A DNA stretch of 32,615 bases from Succinivibrio dextrinosolvens (lineage in GTDB: Bacteria > Pseudomonadota > Gammaproteobacteria > Enterobacterales > Succinivibrionaceae). Under the pieces are notes generated by a model that worked only from the letters and a program-made list of their open reading frames with translations, did not search any database and was not told the origin of the DNA. This document shows, one piece after another, positions 31,198 through 32,615 of the stretch; position 1 is the first letter of the stretch; each line of letters opens with the position of its first letter. The stretch spans positions 1-32,615 of the forward strand of contig NZ_FPAH01000032.1 in assembly GCF_900116345.1 (NCBI RefSeq), written 5' to 3'. A program made the translations under genes and the position numbers.

Positions 31198-32175
31198 ATG
31201 GAGCAGCTTAAGGGTGTTGCCTTAGTAGGAGACGTTGGCGGTACCAACGCACGTCTTGCATTAGTTAACTTAGCAGATGGAAGCTTATCAAATACCAAGG
31301 TATACTCATCCGTTGATAACGATTCACTGGAGAAGGTTATTGTCAAATACAGAGAGGAAACCGGTGCTGTATTTGATTCTGCATGTATCGCAATTGCAAC
31401 CATGCTGAACGGTGATCACGTTAAGATGACCAATAACCCATGGGAATTCTCAATTTCAGAGATGAAGAAGAACCTGAATCTTGAGAAACTGATCTTCATC
31501 AATGACTTCACTGCAATGTCAATGAGCGTAACCGCAATCAAGACTGAGGACATGGTTCAGATCGGTGGTGATGAGATCGTTGAGAAGGCTCCTAAGGCTA
31601 TTTACGGTGCTGGTACCGGTCTAGGTGTCGGTTACCTGATTTACGCTGAGGGCAAGTGGATTCCTCTTCCAACTGAAGGCGGTCACGTTGATATCGCTGT
31701 ACAGTCAGACAGAGATGACTCAATTCTAAAGGTTCTACGTAAGAAGTTTGACCACGTTTCAGGCGAGCGTCTGCTGTCAGGTCAGGGTCTGGTTAACACC
31801 TACCAGGCTATTGCTGAGCTGAACGGTCACGAGGTAAGAGACGTTGTTCCTGCTGATGTTACCGGTGGTGCATTCTCAGAGGATCCAGATCCAGACTGCA
31901 AGGAAACAGTTGATCTGTTCTGCAAGCTGATGGGCTCATTCGGTGGTAATCTGGCTCTGAACATCCTTGCAAAGGGTGGTGTATACATCGCTGGCGGTAT
32001 CGTTCCAAGATTCATCGACTACTTCAAGAAGTCAGAATTCCGTAGCGAGTTCGAGTCTAAGGGCCGTTTCAACCACGCTTTAAACAAGATCCCTGTATAT
32101 GTAATTTCTCAGGGAGATGCTGGTTTATTAGGTGCAGGTGCTTATGTTCGTCAGGAACTAGGTGCTAAGCTCTAA
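31198..32175 (+). CDS. glk: Glucokinase
   Basis: 325 residues, closely matching the E. coli-type (group B) glucokinase that phosphorylates free glucose with ATP. ATP-binding GDVGGTNARLAL spans 11-22, and the catalytic Asp103 is in INDFTAMSM. GAGTGLGVGYL lies at 137-147, and the glucose-binding EGGH starts at Glu160. AGGIVPRF near residue 265 is also family-typical. GAGG lies ~12 nt upstream of the ATG, somewhat distant. It is monocistronic, with a -10 element ~100 nt upstream and a terminator downstream. With TpiA and PfkA it indicates active glycolysis. Confidence 0.97.
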   Translation: MEQLKGVALVGDVGGTNARLALVNLADGSLSNTKVYSSVDNDSLEKVIVKYREETGAVFDSACIAIATMLNGDHVKMTNNPWEFSISEMKKNLNLEKLIFINDFTAMSMSVTAIKTEDMVQIGGDEIVEKAPKAIYGAGTGLGVGYLIYAEGKWIPLPTEGGHVDIAVQSDRDDSILKVLRKKFDHVSGERLLSGQGLVNTYQAIAELNGHEVRDVVPADVTGGAFSEDPDPDCKETVDLFCKLMGSFGGNLALNILAKGGVYIAGGIVPRFIDYFKKSEFRSEFESKGRFNHALNKIPVYVISQGDAGLLGAGAYVRQELGAKL

Positions 32176-32202
32176 TCCCATCTAATCTAAACATAATTCC
32201 AA

Positions 32203-32230
32203 AAGGGGAAGCTACACAGCTTCCTCTTTT
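32203..32230 (+). terminator. Terminator of glk
   Basis: Stem of about 11 bp centred on GGAAGCT/AGCTTCC (32207-32213 with 32218-32224, loop ACAC), then CTCTTTTT. Confidence 0.88.
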
Positions 32231-32300
32231 TGCATCTGAAAAATATAACTAATTACCGCCAGTATAGACTTAAAGTCCCAGGTTATTCATCAAAAAAATA

Positions 32301-32343
32301 GCAGAGCGGAAACCTCAGACTTAAGTCTGGGGCGGAGCTCTGC
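32301..32343. mobile_element. Nested hairpin upstream of tnpB, likely IS605-type left-end structure
   Basis: Outer 7-bp arms GCAGAGC/GCTCTGC (32301-32307 with 32337-32343) enclose a 10-bp palindrome, CCTCAGACTT/AAGTCTGGGG (32313-32332). IS200/IS605 ends carry subterminal hairpins recognised by the Y1 transposase. The exact element boundary is not visible, and no tnpA lies between glk and tnpB in this window. Confidence 0.55.
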
Positions 32344-32424
32344 CAACTCAGGCTATATATCTTAAAGAATTTCTTTACAATAACTGTTAGAATATAGGGA
32401 TTATATGGCTTGGAGAAAACTGTT

Positions 32425-32615
32425 TTGAAATTTACAAAAACATTAAAAATAAGAATTAATGTACCTTCAGAACAGGAAACACTGTTACGTCAGATGACGG
32501 AGCAGTATCGACAGGCATGTAATTTTATTTCAGAATACGTTTTTACCCATTCCTTTGACTTGAACTTCTTCAGTCTCAATAAAGTACTGTACAGGAATAT
32601 AAGAGGAAAGTTTAG
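32425..32615 (+). CDS. tnpB: TnpB (IS200/IS605 OrfB) family RNA-guided nuclease, N-terminal part
   Basis: Sixty-three residues from a TTG start, running off the window end. KFTKTLKIRI, then PSEQETLLRQMTEQYRQACNFISEYVF, is the typical TnpB N-terminal strand-helix opening. GGAG (32412-32415) lies 9 nt before this TTG; an in-frame TTG at 32410 is possible but overlaps that site. TnpB proteins cut DNA guided by an RNA from the element's right end, which would lie beyond the window. The RuvC and zinc-ribbon residues are not included, so integrity cannot be judged. Confidence 0.8.
   Translation, partial: MKFTKTLKIRINVPSEQETLLRQMTEQYRQACNFISEYVFTHSFDLNFFSLNKVLYRNIRGKF

Overview
The window looks like chromosomal DNA of a low-GC, host-associated gammaproteobacterium, most likely a gut or rumen anaerobe of the Succinivibrionaceae type. 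The evidence is a proteobacterial core set (a fused ThrA in thrABC, SstT, Glk, TpiA and PfkA resembling the enteric proteins) lying beside families common in gut anaerobes: an Rpn-type tail, a DUF4143 ATPase, Cys-rich Sel1 proteins, a BspA-like DUF285 protein, a Clostridia-like FeoB and an IS605-type TnpB. The taxonomic placement is an inference; no rRNA gene is present.

Layout. 1-410: a short Rpn C-terminal-like gene with a 12-bp tandem repeat. 418-5197 (minus strand): metal homeostasis, comprising a Zn/Cd-type P-type ATPase, a separate metal-binding HMA protein with ArsR/SmtB-like operators, and feoAB for ferrous iron. 5198-5673: AT-rich control region with a 20-bp periodic array. 5674-6939: sstT. 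7040-8490: a DUF4143 ATPase bracketed by a perfect 50-bp direct repeat, with three palindromes of identical geometry. 8573-13289 (minus): thrABC. 13512-14261: an unknown protein. 14462-16215: tpiA-pfkA. 16418-21947 (minus): a small protein, three exported Cys-rich Sel1/Hcp-like proteins and a DUF285-SHOCT protein. 22531-22606 (minus): tRNA-Thr(CGT) with an unusual T-loop. 22690-23085: a small membrane protein. 23174-30874: an amino-acid uptake and oxidation cluster. 31198-32175: glk. 32301-32615: a nested hairpin and the start of a tnpB cut by the window edge.

The 23-31 kb cluster is the most system-like region. A MetN-MetI transporter is combined with two paralogous FAD-dependent DAO-family oxidoreductases and three MetQ-type binding proteins: one in the operon, one divergent and one decayed. 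The repeated oxidoreductase-MetQ pairing suggests one ancestral uptake-plus-oxidation module that was duplicated and is now partly degrading. Its approximately 310-nt leader encodes a 38-residue ORF ending in clustered cysteine codons, a candidate sulfur-amino-acid attenuator. The second unusual locus is the DUF4143 ATPase with its matching palindromes, which could be a small mobile or self-regulating cassette.
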